16,665 bases of DNA from Pseudomonadota bacterium (GCA_016198545.1 JACQIJ010000042.1:1-16665); one strand, 5' to 3'. Shown: positions 6,473-14,051, counted from the first letter of the stretch. Notes: a model not told the origin generated them from the sequence alone. Translations and numbers: made by a program.

Positions 6473-8077
6473 CTACGGCATAATGCTGAAGTCGGAATTG
6501 GGGCTTTGTATGACGCCCCCCTCCCCGCCAAGCGTCTTGAGTTCGCGCACAAGCGCCTTGATGTCGCTTTCGGATACTGGCAGGGATGATTTCCCGATCC
6601 TGCCGGCGACCTTGCGCGTAATCATGTTCTGGACCTGTTGCGCCATCAGCGTGACCTCGGCGCGTTCCATCCACGGCTGCGCGGTTACGGCGGCCTCCCC
6701 CTCCAATGTTTTCAATTCGGCGAGCGCGCCCGCAATATTGCCTTCGTCCAGCATTTTCTGCGCGCGCGCCACGGCGGCCTGCGTATCCGTTCCGGTTACC
6801 ATCTCGCCGTCCTTCTGAACTTTGAGAACTTCATTCAGGCGGGCCCTTGCCTTCTCCCCGACGGAAACATCCTCTCCTTTCAGAGAAGAAACCACTATAT
6901 CCCCGGCCAGCCCCTTGAACTCCCCTTTCAGGCCTTCGGGCGACAAGATGCCTTTCTCCGCCTGCGGCGCAAGCCTTGCGATCGCCTCGTTCAGTTCGGG
7001 ATCGTCCTGCGCCGCCATTTTTTGCAGCAGATCGAGATCCTCCGCGAACGGCGCGCTGCGGTTCATCGACTGACGCAGCTGCGCCAGGGTAACGAGCATT
7101 GCCGCAGCCTTCAGATCCGCCTGCGAAACGCCTTCCAGCGTCCTGCCCAGATCATCGGGCTCCTGCTGCGCCTGCTCCAGTTCGCTGTCGAGCGCATCCA
7201 TGCGGCCCTGGATATTGCCTACGACCGCGTTCAAATCCGCCACGGATGCGGCAATCTGCTTCTGCCCGTCTATCGTGCCCTGCATTTCGCGCAGCTTGGC
7301 GAAGAACACCCCTATTTCCGGGGATCCCGTCAGCGCCTCGACGCGCGCTTCCAGCGCCGTCATGCGGTCGGAAATAGTGCCCGCGTCCGGGCCGATGACA
7401 TTGGCGGAAAGATCATCGACAAGCCCCGAAATCATGAAAACCCGGTCGGCAAGATCTTCTGCTATCGTCTTCAATTCGGAAAACTTTACGCCCAGATCGT
7501 CTGGAACGAGATTTCTTAAAAAGGACTGATCCTCCCGGACGGACGCCATGCCGTTTTCAAGAAATGCGATACGGCGCGCATGATCGGAGACCTGCCCCTG
7601 CACCGGCCAGAGAACGAACGCGACAAACCCCATCGCCGCGGAAAAAAGAATGAACGAAATAATCGAGCTTTTCTGAACGGCGCGGCGTTCCGCCTTTTCC
7701 AGCTTGCGGATAATTTCATCCTGCTGCGCAACCATGTCCCCCGCGGCAACGGCGGCTTCGTGATGCGCCTTTTTCTCCGGACTTTCATCGCGCGCGGCAT
7801 CCGCGACGGCCTTGCCGAAAATCGGGCTGTTCTGATTGACGGCTCCCGGCCCCTTCAGAATGTCGGAGAGATCAATCCCGTTGCCGCGCGCAGCGCGCAA
7901 CACATCGTCGCGCCGGTCGCCGGGGATGACATCGCGCTTCTTCCAGCCCTGCACCGTCGTCACCGGAACATCCATCTTCGCCGCCATCGGCCGGATGCCG
8001 CCGAAACGGTCGATTATTTTTCCGGCATTCGCCAGGGCCGCGTCATCCTGTCCGTTCGGTTCCGTCATGATTTTCAT
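6473..8077 (-). CDS. Mic60/mitofilin-like (COG4223) membrane coiled-coil protein with N-terminal HTH-like domain
   Basis: The product has 534 residues from the ATG at 8077, which overlaps the hemD stop as ATGA; an ATG at 8068, preceded by AGGA, is an alternative. Residues about 19-75 form a helix-turn-helix-like domain (IIDRFGGIRPMAAKMDVP, VTTVQGWKKRD). A charged linker follows, then one transmembrane helix (about 138-158) and a long periplasmic region rich in heptad-like helices (about 165-330). The C-terminus is helical (AEVTLMAQQVQNMITRKV), as in the mitofilin domain. Alphaproteobacterial Mic60 homologues are known from heme operons between hemD and hemY and are linked to inner-membrane folding and outer-membrane contact. 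The HTH-like segment would face the cytoplasm and is the odd part. The Mic60 call rests on position and architecture more than on sequence identity. Confidence 0.8.
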   Translation of the reverse strand: MKIMTEPNGQDDAALANAGKIIDRFGGIRPMAAKMDVPVTTVQGWKKRDVIPGDRRDDVLRAARGNGIDLSDILKGPGAVNQNSPIFGKAVADAARDESPEKKAHHEAAVAAGDMVAQQDEIIRKLEKAERRAVQKSSIISFILFSAAMGFVAFVLWPVQGQVSDHARRIAFLENGMASVREDQSFLRNLVPDDLGVKFSELKTIAEDLADRVFMISGLVDDLSANVIGPDAGTISDRMTALEARVEALTGSPEIGVFFAKLREMQGTIDGQKQIAASVADLNAVVGNIQGRMDALDSELEQAQQEPDDLGRTLEGVSQADLKAAAMLVTLAQLRQSMNRSAPFAEDLDLLQKMAAQDDPELNEAIARLAPQAEKGILSPEGLKGEFKGLAGDIVVSSLKGEDVSVGEKARARLNEVLKVQKDGEMVTGTDTQAAVARAQKMLDEGNIAGALAELKTLEGEAAVTAQPWMERAEVTLMAQQVQNMITRKVAGRIGKSSLPVSESDIKALVRELKTLGGEGGVIQSPNSDFSIMP

Positions 8078-8802
8078 CCTGTCTTCCGCCTTTCCTGCAA
8101 TTCATCCAGCAGAACCATCATCCCTTCCCTGTCCGGATGCGCCGCTGCAATCTTTTCCCTGAATGGCAAGTCAGACAGGGACTTTACCACCGAATCGCTG
8201 ATGCATAAAGCTTTTACGGGTATCAACGATTGCCGCAAACCGTACCTTTCGATAAGCCCGGCAAAGGTTTCCGCCGTGCGCGGCGAAAAAAATAGGGCGG
8301 CGGCAATACATTCCTCTTCCAGCATCCCGCGGCACATAGCGCTGAAATTTTCCGGATTTTCAGAGCGATAGACGGGAATCCGCTCCACAACCGCGCCCCG
8401 CGATTCAACCTCCCCGGCGATATCGTATCCGGATATATGCAAAATTTTTGCGCCGGGCGCAAATTCCGTCTGCGCCAACATGCGATTTAAATCTTCGATC
8501 CTGCCCCCGGCCGAACGCACATCCGAAAATCCGGCCTCTTCCGCTTTTACGGCCGTGGCATCGCCCACGGCGTAGACGGGCAGACTGCGCTCCGTGATCC
8601 GCTGCGCGAAAATATCGACGGCGTTGCCGCTGGTGAACGCTATGGCCGCGAAGGATTTCATGTCCGGCAGGGATATTTTCAGCGGCGCGATACGCAGCAT
8701 CGGCTCGACGACCGGCTGAAAACCCCGCGCGGCGACTTCTACTGCCAGCTTCTCCGACACCGGCCGGGGACGGGTCAGGAGAATTGCGCGCGGCCCGTTC
8801 AT
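8074..8802 (-). CDS. hemD: Uroporphyrinogen-III synthase
   Basis: The 242-residue product is the usual size for HemD, which closes and inverts ring D of hydroxymethylbilane to give uroporphyrinogen III. Typical stretches are ILLTRPRP at the N-terminus, AIAFTSGNAVDIFA (53-66), PVYAVGDATAVKAEEAGF (75-92), ILHISGYDIAGEV and FFSPRTAETFAGLI. The family is poorly conserved, but these landmarks and the position directly after hemC make the call safe. The start overlaps the hemC stop as ATGA (8799-8802), and the stop overlaps the mic60-like start in the same way (8074-8077), which indicates coupled translation across three genes. Confidence 0.95.
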   Translation of the reverse strand: MNGPRAILLTRPRPVSEKLAVEVAARGFQPVVEPMLRIAPLKISLPDMKSFAAIAFTSGNAVDIFAQRITERSLPVYAVGDATAVKAEEAGFSDVRSAGGRIEDLNRMLAQTEFAPGAKILHISGYDIAGEVESRGAVVERIPVYRSENPENFSAMCRGMLEEECIAAALFFSPRTAETFAGLIERYGLRQSLIPVKALCISDSVVKSLSDLPFREKIAAAHPDREGMMVLLDELQERRKTG

Positions 8803-9734
8803 GCCGCCAGCAGCGCGGGCGGCGCACGCTCCTTGAGAATATTGCCGACTTCCGCACCCAGCGCGGCAGCCTGCGCATCCGTGGCAACAACGGCGGTTTT
8901 CGTTTCCTCGTATTTTTCGCGTCCATCGAGCGACAGCACGGATACGCGCAACGTCATGAGTCCATCTTCAATCGTGCCGTATGCGCCGATCGGCGTTTTG
9001 CAGGAACCGTTAAGGACCTGAAGCGCGGCGCGTTCGGCGGCGGCGCGAAAACCCGTTTCCCGGCAATGCAGCGCATCGAACACGCGGCGGTTACCCGTAT
9101 CGTTCCCGCGCAACTCGATGCCGACGATCCCCTGACATGCGGCGGGCAGCATGTCTTCAATTTCAATGACTGATGCTATTTCATGCTCGAGCCCGAGACG
9201 ATTCAGCCCGGCAAGCGCAAGGATGATGGCATCCGCCTTGCCCGCGCGCAGTTTTTCGATGCGCGTCGGCACGTTGCCGCGCATAGGAACGATCTTCAGG
9301 TCGGGCCGTATGGCCAGCAGCGCGGCGGCGCGGCGCGTGCTTGACGTGCCAACCATCGCGCCTTCGGGCAAATCGGCAAGCGTCCTGTATTTGTTCGACA
9401 GGAACGCATCCCGCGCGTCCTCCCGCGGCAGGACGTGTTCAAGCACAAGACCTTCCGGCAAAAACGACGGCATGTCTTTCATCGAATGCACGCCACAATC
9501 GACTCGGCAGTCAATCAGCGCGGCCTCGATTTCCTTCGCGAACAGGCCCTTGCCCCCTTCCGCCTCGGACAGACGGGTTTCGCCGTGGGCGGGCTGCCAG
9601 TCACCCGACGTCAGGATTTCCACCACCTCGGTTTCCAGTGCCGGATGATGGCGACGCAAAAGATCCCTGACCATGCCCGTCTGGATTATAGCCAGTTTCG
9701 ATCCCCGCGTGCCGATGCGCAAAACATGAAGCAT
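8799..9734 (-). CDS. hemC: Porphobilinogen deaminase (hydroxymethylbilane synthase)
   Basis: The 311-residue product joins four porphobilinogen units into hydroxymethylbilane in the cytoplasm. The N-terminus RIGTRGSKLAIIQT is diagnostic. Visible active-site elements are HSMKD with catalytic Asp87, GTSSTRR with substrate-binding arginines 134 and 135, RGNVPTR (152-158), and the dipyrromethane cofactor cysteine Cys245 in NGSCKTPIGAYG. All key residues are intact. It is the first gene of the hemC-hemD-mic60-hemY operon. No strong ribosome binding site precedes the ATG at 9734, and I could not identify its promoter with confidence in the 164-bp divergent gap. Confidence 0.98.
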   Translation of the reverse strand: MLHVLRIGTRGSKLAIIQTGMVRDLLRRHHPALETEVVEILTSGDWQPAHGETRLSEAEGGKGLFAKEIEAALIDCRVDCGVHSMKDMPSFLPEGLVLEHVLPREDARDAFLSNKYRTLADLPEGAMVGTSSTRRAAALLAIRPDLKIVPMRGNVPTRIEKLRAGKADAIILALAGLNRLGLEHEIASVIEIEDMLPAACQGIVGIELRGNDTGNRRVFDALHCRETGFRAAAERAALQVLNGSCKTPIGAYGTIEDGLMTLRVSVLSLDGREKYEETKTAVVATDAQAAALGAEVGNILKERAPPALLAA

Positions 9735-9798
9735 GACACAGTTTTACAGCCATAAAAGCGCGGGGGCATCAAGAATCTATGACAGCCCCTGAAAATAT

Positions 9799-9827
9799 TT
9801 GACATAGCTTTATACGGCCTGTAGAAA
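9799..9827 (+). promoter_or_regulatory. Candidate sigma-70 promoter of the small exported-protein gene
   Basis: A perfect -35 TTGACA (9799-9804) is followed after exactly 17 nt by TAGAAA (9822-9827), which matches four of six bases of TATAAT. The predicted leader is about 65 nt. The other 164-bp gap sequence between hemC and this gene shows only a weak 5-bp hairpin at 9857-9871. Confidence 0.55.
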
Positions 9828-9884
9828 CAAGTGGCGCTACCGGGTTTCGGGAGAGTGCTCTTGCCGAGCAGCAATAACCAAAAT

Positions 9885-9892
9885 TAAGGAGA
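9885..9892 (+). promoter_or_regulatory. Ribosome binding site of the small exported-protein gene
   Basis: TAAGGAGA lies 6 nt before the ATG at 9899. It favours that ATG over the second in-frame ATG at 9905. Confidence 0.8.
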
Positions 9893-9898
9893 ACCAAG

Positions 9899-10291
9899 AT
9901 GGAAATGAATAAACGTGTTAATTCAGTCGCCGCGGTATTTCTGGCGGCAGGAATGTTGTTCAGCGTTCCTGCGTTCGCGGAAACCGATCCTGCGACAAAA
10001 ATGACGGCTGAGGAAAAAGCTGAAGCGATAAAATACATGGCGTTAAGAAACTGTGTGCAAGATGGAGCTGCATCCCTTCAGGCATCAGCGGCGAGAGGCG
10101 TATATAAAAATCAGCAAGAGGTAGATGACGCAGTAAAAAAACTGGTAACGGGCTGCGAGAAAGAGGCCGTTTATGACACAGGCCATGCAATGGCTTTCGA
10201 GAGCCATCTTGAGAAGAAATATGGAAGCGATGAGCAAATCAACCGCGTGTTCGAAAACACCTTTCCCGAACTCGCGCAGCCGCAACCTTGA
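9899..10291 (+). CDS. Small exported protein of unknown function, two cysteines
   Basis: The product has 130 residues. It begins with a basic start (MNKR), a hydrophobic core and a signal-peptidase-I-like site VPAFA followed by ETD, so cleavage after Ala27 is likely. The mature part is about 103 residues, charged and mostly helical, with two cysteines (Cys52, Cys86) that could form one disulfide in the periplasm. It has its own likely promoter (TTGACA at 9799) and a strong ribosome binding site. Base composition is visibly more AT-rich than in the flanking hemC and tsaD genes. I recognise no family. It sits in the divergent gap between two housekeeping genes, which suggests a lineage-specific insertion. 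Confidence 0.85.
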   Translation: MEMNKRVNSVAAVFLAAGMLFSVPAFAETDPATKMTAEEKAEAIKYMALRNCVQDGAASLQASAARGVYKNQQEVDDAVKKLVTGCEKEAVYDTGHAMAFESHLEKKYGSDEQINRVFENTFPELAQPQP

Positions 10292-10336
10292 AAATTCAGA
10301 AAAGATAGCTGAAATCCCCGATGCCGGATAGCGCGG

Positions 10337-11401
10337 ATGATCGTCCTGGGCATTGAAACAAGCTGCGATGAAACGGCTGCGGCGGTGGTCAATGACCGCC
10401 GTGAAATTCTGTCGAACCTCGTCTTAAGCCAGATAAAGGAGCACGCGGCCTTTGGCGGCGTCGTGCCGGAAATCGCCGCGCGCGCGCATCTCGATCACCT
10501 CGACACACTTATCAAAGCGGCGATGAGCGACGCCGGCGTAAAATTCGCGCAGATCGATGGCGTTGCGGCCACGTGCGGCCCCGGCCTGATCGGCGGGGTC
10601 ATGGTCGGCATGATGGCGGGCAAAGCCATCGCCGCGGCGGCCGGAAAGCCCTTTATCGCCGTCAATCATCTGGAAGCGCATGCTCTGACCCCGCGCCTGT
10701 CCGACAATATTGAGTTTCCTTATTTGCTTCTTCTTATCTCGGGCGGGCATACGCAGATTCTGGCAGCGGAGGATGTCGGCGTTTACAAGCTATGGGGCAC
10801 GACGCAGGATGACGCGCTCGGCGAGTGCTTTGACAAATCGGCAAAATTGATGGGGCTGCCCTACCCCGGCGGACCGGAACTGGAAAAAATGGCCGCGCAA
10901 TGCGCCGATCCGGGAGCCGCGCATGAGCGATTCCCGCTACCGCAGCCAATGAAAGGGCGTCAAGGATGCGACTTTTCATTCTCAGGCCTGAAGACGGCCG
11001 TACGCGCGCATGTTGAAAGGTTTCCAAACCCCGCGCCAAAAGCGGATATCGCCGCCCTGGCCCGGTCGTTTCAGGATACGGCGGCGGAGATCGTCAGCGA
11101 TCGTTGCGAAGGGGCGGTTAAAAAGTTCCTCTCGGCATATAAAACCGCTGCGCCGACGCTGGTGGCGGCGGGAGGCGTTGCCGCCAACAAGGCCCTGCGC
11201 GCCGCGCTGCAAGACCTGTGCGGGCGACACGGCATGTCCTTCATTGCGCCGCCCGGCGCGTTGTGCTCTGATAACGGCGCGATGATTGCATGGACCGGCA
11301 TTGAAAAACTGAGCCGGGGCCTGAACGACGAGCTGGATGTAAAAGCCCGCCCGCGCTGGCCGCTCGATCCCGAGTCGCAAAAGAACAGGAAAACGGCATG
11401 A
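10337..11401 (+). CDS. tsaD: tRNA N6-adenosine threonylcarbamoyltransferase
   Basis: The 354-residue product transfers threonylcarbamoyl from TC-AMP to A37 of ANN-decoding tRNAs, together with TsaB and TsaE. Family landmarks are the N-terminus MIVLGIETSCDETAAA, VVPEIAARAH (42-51), the metal-binding HLEAH (His111, His115), LLLISGGHTQI and, near the end, LVAAGGVAANKALR and LCSDNGAMIAW with the metal-binding aspartate. Length is typical and all motifs are present. No strong ribosome binding site precedes the ATG, but the N-terminal motif fixes it. The TGA stop overlaps the gpsA start as ATGA. Its ASKHA/Kae1 fold is shared with the N-terminal domain of the carbamoyltransferase elsewhere in this window; the two are separate systems. 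Confidence 0.98.
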   Translation: MIVLGIETSCDETAAAVVNDRREILSNLVLSQIKEHAAFGGVVPEIAARAHLDHLDTLIKAAMSDAGVKFAQIDGVAATCGPGLIGGVMVGMMAGKAIAAAAGKPFIAVNHLEAHALTPRLSDNIEFPYLLLLISGGHTQILAAEDVGVYKLWGTTQDDALGECFDKSAKLMGLPYPGGPELEKMAAQCADPGAAHERFPLPQPMKGRQGCDFSFSGLKTAVRAHVERFPNPAPKADIAALARSFQDTAAEIVSDRCEGAVKKFLSAYKTAAPTLVAAGGVAANKALRAALQDLCGRHGMSFIAPPGALCSDNGAMIAWTGIEKLSRGLNDELDVKARPRWPLDPESQKNRKTA

Positions 11402-12393
11402 GCGCGAAAATCGGCGTCATCGGAGCGGGAGCATGGGGCACGGCGCTGGCGCAGACCTACGCGGCGGCGGGCAACGATGTCACGCTGTGGGCGTGCGAAC
11501 CGGAAGTCGCATCAGCCGTGAATGCGCAGCATGAAAACACGGTTTTCCTTCCCGGCATTAAGCTGGATATTAAAATCCGCGCAACATCCGACATGGCTGC
11601 GGCGGCGAAAGCCGATATCGTCCTGCTCGTCACCCCAGCGCAGCATGCGCGCGGCGCGCTGGCATCCCTGAAGGAACTGGTCAAAAAGTCATGCCCCGTC
11701 GTCATTTGCGCCAAGGGCCTTGAAACCGGCACGGGCAAAATGCTGTCCGAAGTCGCCGCCGAGGAGGCGCCGGAGATGAAAATCGCGATCCTGACCGGGC
11801 CGACCTTCGCCGCCGAAATCGCGCGGGGGCTGCCGAGCGGCGTCACCGTTGCGTCAAAAAGCAAAAAATCGGCCGAAAAAATCCGTGACATGCTGGCCAG
11901 TAAAACCCTGCGCCCTTATGTCAGCGCCGACATGACAGGCGTGCAGATCGGCGGCGCGGTCAAGAATGTCATCGCCATTGCCAGCGGCATCGTCGCGGGC
12001 AGAGGGCTGGGCGACAGCGCGCGCGCCGCCCTTATTACGCGGGGTCTTGCGGAAATGACCCGGCTGGGCGCGGCGATGGGGGCGAAGAAAGAAACCCTGA
12101 TGGGCATGTGCGGCGTGGGCGACCTTGTCCTGACAGCATCTTCGATGCAGTCGCGCAATTATTCCCTGGGCTTTGAACTGGGCAAGGGCCGCGCCGTCGA
12201 CGATGTTCTGGGCGCGCGCAAATCCGTCACCGAAGGCGTACATACGGCAAAGGCCGTAATGGTCATGGCGAAAAACAACGGCGTGGATATGCCGATTTCG
12301 GCGGCGGTGAATGCCTGCCTGAACGAAGGCATATCCATCGACCGCGCCATCGCCGCGTTGATGGATCGCCCGCTGCGCAGCGAAACGGCGTAG
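11398..12393 (+). CDS. gpsA: NAD(P)-dependent glycerol-3-phosphate dehydrogenase
   Basis: The 331-residue cytoplasmic enzyme reduces dihydroxyacetone phosphate to sn-glycerol-3-phosphate for phospholipid synthesis. The N-terminal Rossmann motif GVIGAGAWGTALA (6-18) binds the cofactor. CAKGLE carries Lys106, GAVKNVIAIASG carries Lys189, and GVGDLVLTASS (239-249) and SRNYSLGFELGKG (252-264) are family signatures. Length is normal. The ATG overlaps the tsaD stop as ATGA, and AGGA lies 7 nt upstream, inside tsaD. A convergent gene ends 28 bp downstream, and no terminator was seen in that gap. Confidence 0.98.
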   Translation: MSAKIGVIGAGAWGTALAQTYAAAGNDVTLWACEPEVASAVNAQHENTVFLPGIKLDIKIRATSDMAAAAKADIVLLVTPAQHARGALASLKELVKKSCPVVICAKGLETGTGKMLSEVAAEEAPEMKIAILTGPTFAAEIARGLPSGVTVASKSKKSAEKIRDMLASKTLRPYVSADMTGVQIGGAVKNVIAIASGIVAGRGLGDSARAALITRGLAEMTRLGAAMGAKKETLMGMCGVGDLVLTASSMQSRNYSLGFELGKGRAVDDVLGARKSVTEGVHTAKAVMVMAKNNGVDMPISAAVNACLNEGISIDRAIAALMDRPLRSETA

Positions 12394-12421
12394 AAGGCCC
12401 GCCTTATTGCATCTGCCGGGT

Positions 12422-13516
12422 TTACGCGATCGCGGCCTCGAGTTCGTTTCTCAGGGTTTTTTTGTTTTCTTGCAGCAGGCGGTTATAATCGTTTTCATTT
12501 TCAATGCATGGGGCGGTTTTGGGCAAGCGTGCCGCGCGGGCGAAGGCGTTCAGGGCGGTGATTTCTTCGGCGAAGGAGCCCAAGAATGGTTGCCGGTGCC
12601 GCGCGGCGTTGCCGCCGCGCAGGATAACCGTATCCAGATTATTCATCGCTTTCCGACCCGCCGGGGGGACGTTACTCAGGAAACGCATGTTCCTTTGCTC
12701 CGAAAACACGGCTATGAAGCGGATATTGTCGTTGGCCGCCCGCGCGAAGGCGGGGTGGAGGGAATATTTATAGGGCTGGCCGTCCCAATTATCCCCGCCC
12801 AGATGGTCGCTGCCCGTCTGCAGGATCACGACATCCGCCTGTTTCAATATATCCCGCAGCCGCGCCGCCATCCATTGATTGCGCAGGCGCACGCCTTCCG
12901 GGTCTGTGGCATGAATGCGCATTTTTTCTCCGGCGGTTGTTCCGGCATGTTCATCGATGAAGGCGGTCGTGTCGAGGAGCGGGTCAATCGTCATGGCCAT
13001 ATCGATCAGGCGGATATCCGCGCCCGACGCCAGCCATGCCGACATGTTGCAAACCCTTGTCGCGGGTGCACAAGGCCAGTCCCAGCCAGCAACAGCCAAC
13101 GCCTGTATTCTATGATAGTGCGCCGGATCGGCGGTTTTCAGAGCGGTCAGGGCATGGCGGGATCGTTCCTGAAGCGCCGTTTCGCCGGGAAAGAAATCGG
13201 GCAGGCGCCTTTCCAGCAAGTTATGGGTATGTTCCAGTGCCATCACCGGATTTGCGATCCCGGCGCATTGCAGGCCCGCACGCACGAAGGACGCCATCGC
13301 TACATTCATGACAGTTGCGTGTTCCTCCCCCAGTGCCAGGATGATTTTCCGATTGGCCGCGCGGGCATTCTTCACAGCCGCGACCAGATGATTCACGGCG
13401 GGGGACAGATAGTCCGGGTTCGCGCTCAGGTCGATGACCGTCGCGCCCGGATTCGCCGCCGTCATTCTGCTGGCAACATCCCGTTTTTTGTCAACGATAT
13501 TCCGCAAAATTCCCAT
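12422..13516 (-). CDS. Unrecognised protein with TraB/Tiki-like metalloprotease motifs
   Basis: The product has 364 residues from the ATG at 13516; the frame also opens at a TTG at 13543, which I reject because it would sit beside the promoter. No signal peptide or transmembrane segment is visible. Two motif groups stand out: IILALGEEHAT near the N-terminus (Glu64, Glu65, His66) and a downstream pair RLRNQWMA (about 210-217) followed by LQTGSDHLGG (His238). This order, GE-x-H, then RN-x-x-M, then G-x-x-HL-x-G, resembles the TraB/GumN/Tiki and ChaN/EreA-like group, whose members are proposed or shown metal-dependent hydrolases. The rest, including an aromatic and cysteine-containing segment (GWDWPCAPATRVC), is not recognised. 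It lies on the opposite strand between gpsA and the EVE gene. The superfamily link is an inference from motifs only. Confidence 0.75.
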   Translation of the reverse strand: MGILRNIVDKKRDVASRMTAANPGATVIDLSANPDYLSPAVNHLVAAVKNARAANRKIILALGEEHATVMNVAMASFVRAGLQCAGIANPVMALEHTHNLLERRLPDFFPGETALQERSRHALTALKTADPAHYHRIQALAVAGWDWPCAPATRVCNMSAWLASGADIRLIDMAMTIDPLLDTTAFIDEHAGTTAGEKMRIHATDPEGVRLRNQWMAARLRDILKQADVVILQTGSDHLGGDNWDGQPYKYSLHPAFARAANDNIRFIAVFSEQRNMRFLSNVPPAGRKAMNNLDTVILRGGNAARHRQPFLGSFAEEITALNAFARAARLPKTAPCIENENDYNRLLQENKKTLRNELEAAIA

Positions 13517-13523
13517 GTGGGAA
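13510..13523. repeat. Palindrome TTCCCA-TG-TGGGAA over the start codon of the TraB-like gene
   Basis: Six-base arms flank a 2-nt centre, and the ATG of the minus-strand gene (13514-13516) falls inside the element. It borders the candidate -10 at 13523-13528, so a bound repressor would block transcription start. This operator role is inferred. Confidence 0.5.
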
Positions 13524-13557
13524 ATATTGCCCAAAAAATACAATTATGTCAATATTT
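13522..13557. repeat. 8-bp inverted repeat with 20-nt spacer around the minus-strand promoter
   Basis: AAATATTG (13522-13529) pairs exactly with CAATATTT (13550-13557). The arms cover the candidate -10 and part of the candidate -35 of the TraB-like gene. The region is AT-rich, so chance is possible; an operator is the alternative. Confidence 0.45.
13523..13552 (-). promoter_or_regulatory. Candidate promoter of the TraB-like gene
   Basis: On the minus strand a perfect TTGACA (13552-13547) is followed after 18 nt by AATATT (13528-13523), four of six matches to TATAAT. Transcription would start close to the ATG at 13516, giving a leaderless or nearly leaderless mRNA, which agrees with the absence of a ribosome binding site there. 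Confidence 0.4.
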
Positions 13558-13575
13558 TAGGCGTACCGGATTCAT

Positions 13576-13604
13576 TTGACACCCGGATTGCGTCCATGAA
13601 GTAT
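13576..13604 (+). promoter_or_regulatory. Candidate promoter of the EVE-domain gene
   Basis: A perfect TTGACA (13576-13581) lies 17 nt before a weak -10-like AAGTAT (13599-13604). It is divergent from the TTGACA at 13547-13552, with 23 bp between the two -35 boxes. The weak -10 keeps confidence low. Confidence 0.3.
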
Positions 13605-13633
13605 GAGCAGCGCAGGAATAATGGGGGAATAAT

Positions 13634-14041
13634 ATGAATTACTGGCTCATAAAATCCGAACCGTTCAAATGGTCGTGGGACCAGCAGGTGAAGAAAAAAA
13701 CCACCGCCTGGGACGGCGTGCGCAACCATCAGGCCGCCGCCAATCTGCGCGCGATGAAAAAAGGCGATCGGTGCTTTTTCTATCATTCCAACGAAGGGAA
13801 AGAGATTGTCGGCATCGTCGAGATCGTGAAGGAATTTTACCCCGATCCGTCCGATGAAACCGGCAAATTCGTCGTGGTCGATGTGAAGGCGGTTGAAAAA
13901 CTGCCGCGCCCGGTGATGCTAACCGAGATGAAACAAACAAAAACGCTTGCGAATATGGCTTTGCTGCGCCAGTCGCGCCTGTCCGTGTGCCCGGTGAGTC
14001 CCGAAGAATGGGCCGCAATAAACCGTTTGTCGGGCTTATAG
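13634..14041 (+). CDS. EVE domain-containing protein
   Basis: The 135-residue cytoplasmic protein is almost entirely one EVE domain, the PUA/YTH-like fold thought to bind modified nucleobases. Diagnostic stretches are NYWLIKSEP at the N-terminus, WSWDQQV (13-19), TAWDGVRNHQAAANLRAMK (24-42), GDRCFFYHSNEGKEIVGIVEI (44-64) and, near the end, RLSVCPVSPEEW. This is the single-domain bacterial type related to human THYN1. GGGGGA at 13623-13628 serves as ribosome binding site 5 nt before the ATG. In many alphaproteobacteria it lies near tsaD and gpsA with a YciI-like gene between; here that slot holds the TraB-like gene on the other strand. Its ligand in this organism is unknown. Confidence 0.95.
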   Translation: MNYWLIKSEPFKWSWDQQVKKKTTAWDGVRNHQAAANLRAMKKGDRCFFYHSNEGKEIVGIVEIVKEFYPDPSDETGKFVVVDVKAVEKLPRPVMLTEMKQTKTLANMALLRQSRLSVCPVSPEEWAAINRLSGL

Positions 14042-14051
14042 GCGCATCCTG

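Noticed and set aside
9857..9871. Hairpin TGCTC-TTGCC-GAGCA upstream of the exported-protein gene
   Set aside because: A 5-bp stem is too weak to support a riboswitch, attenuator or terminator.
10295..10315. Hairpin TTCAG...CTGAA after the exported-protein gene
   Set aside because: Only 5 bp of stem, a 9-nt loop and no T run; not a credible terminator.
13517..13543. TTG start at 13543 for the TraB-like gene
   Set aside because: It lies beside the -35 and upstream of the candidate -10, so the mRNA would not contain it; the ATG at 13516 fits better.
12407..13579. Long plus-strand open frame of 390 codons opposite the TraB-like gene
   Set aside because: Its translation is rich in Arg, Gly, His and Gln without domain-like patterning, while the minus strand carries ordered motifs and a promoter. 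It is a shadow of the real gene.
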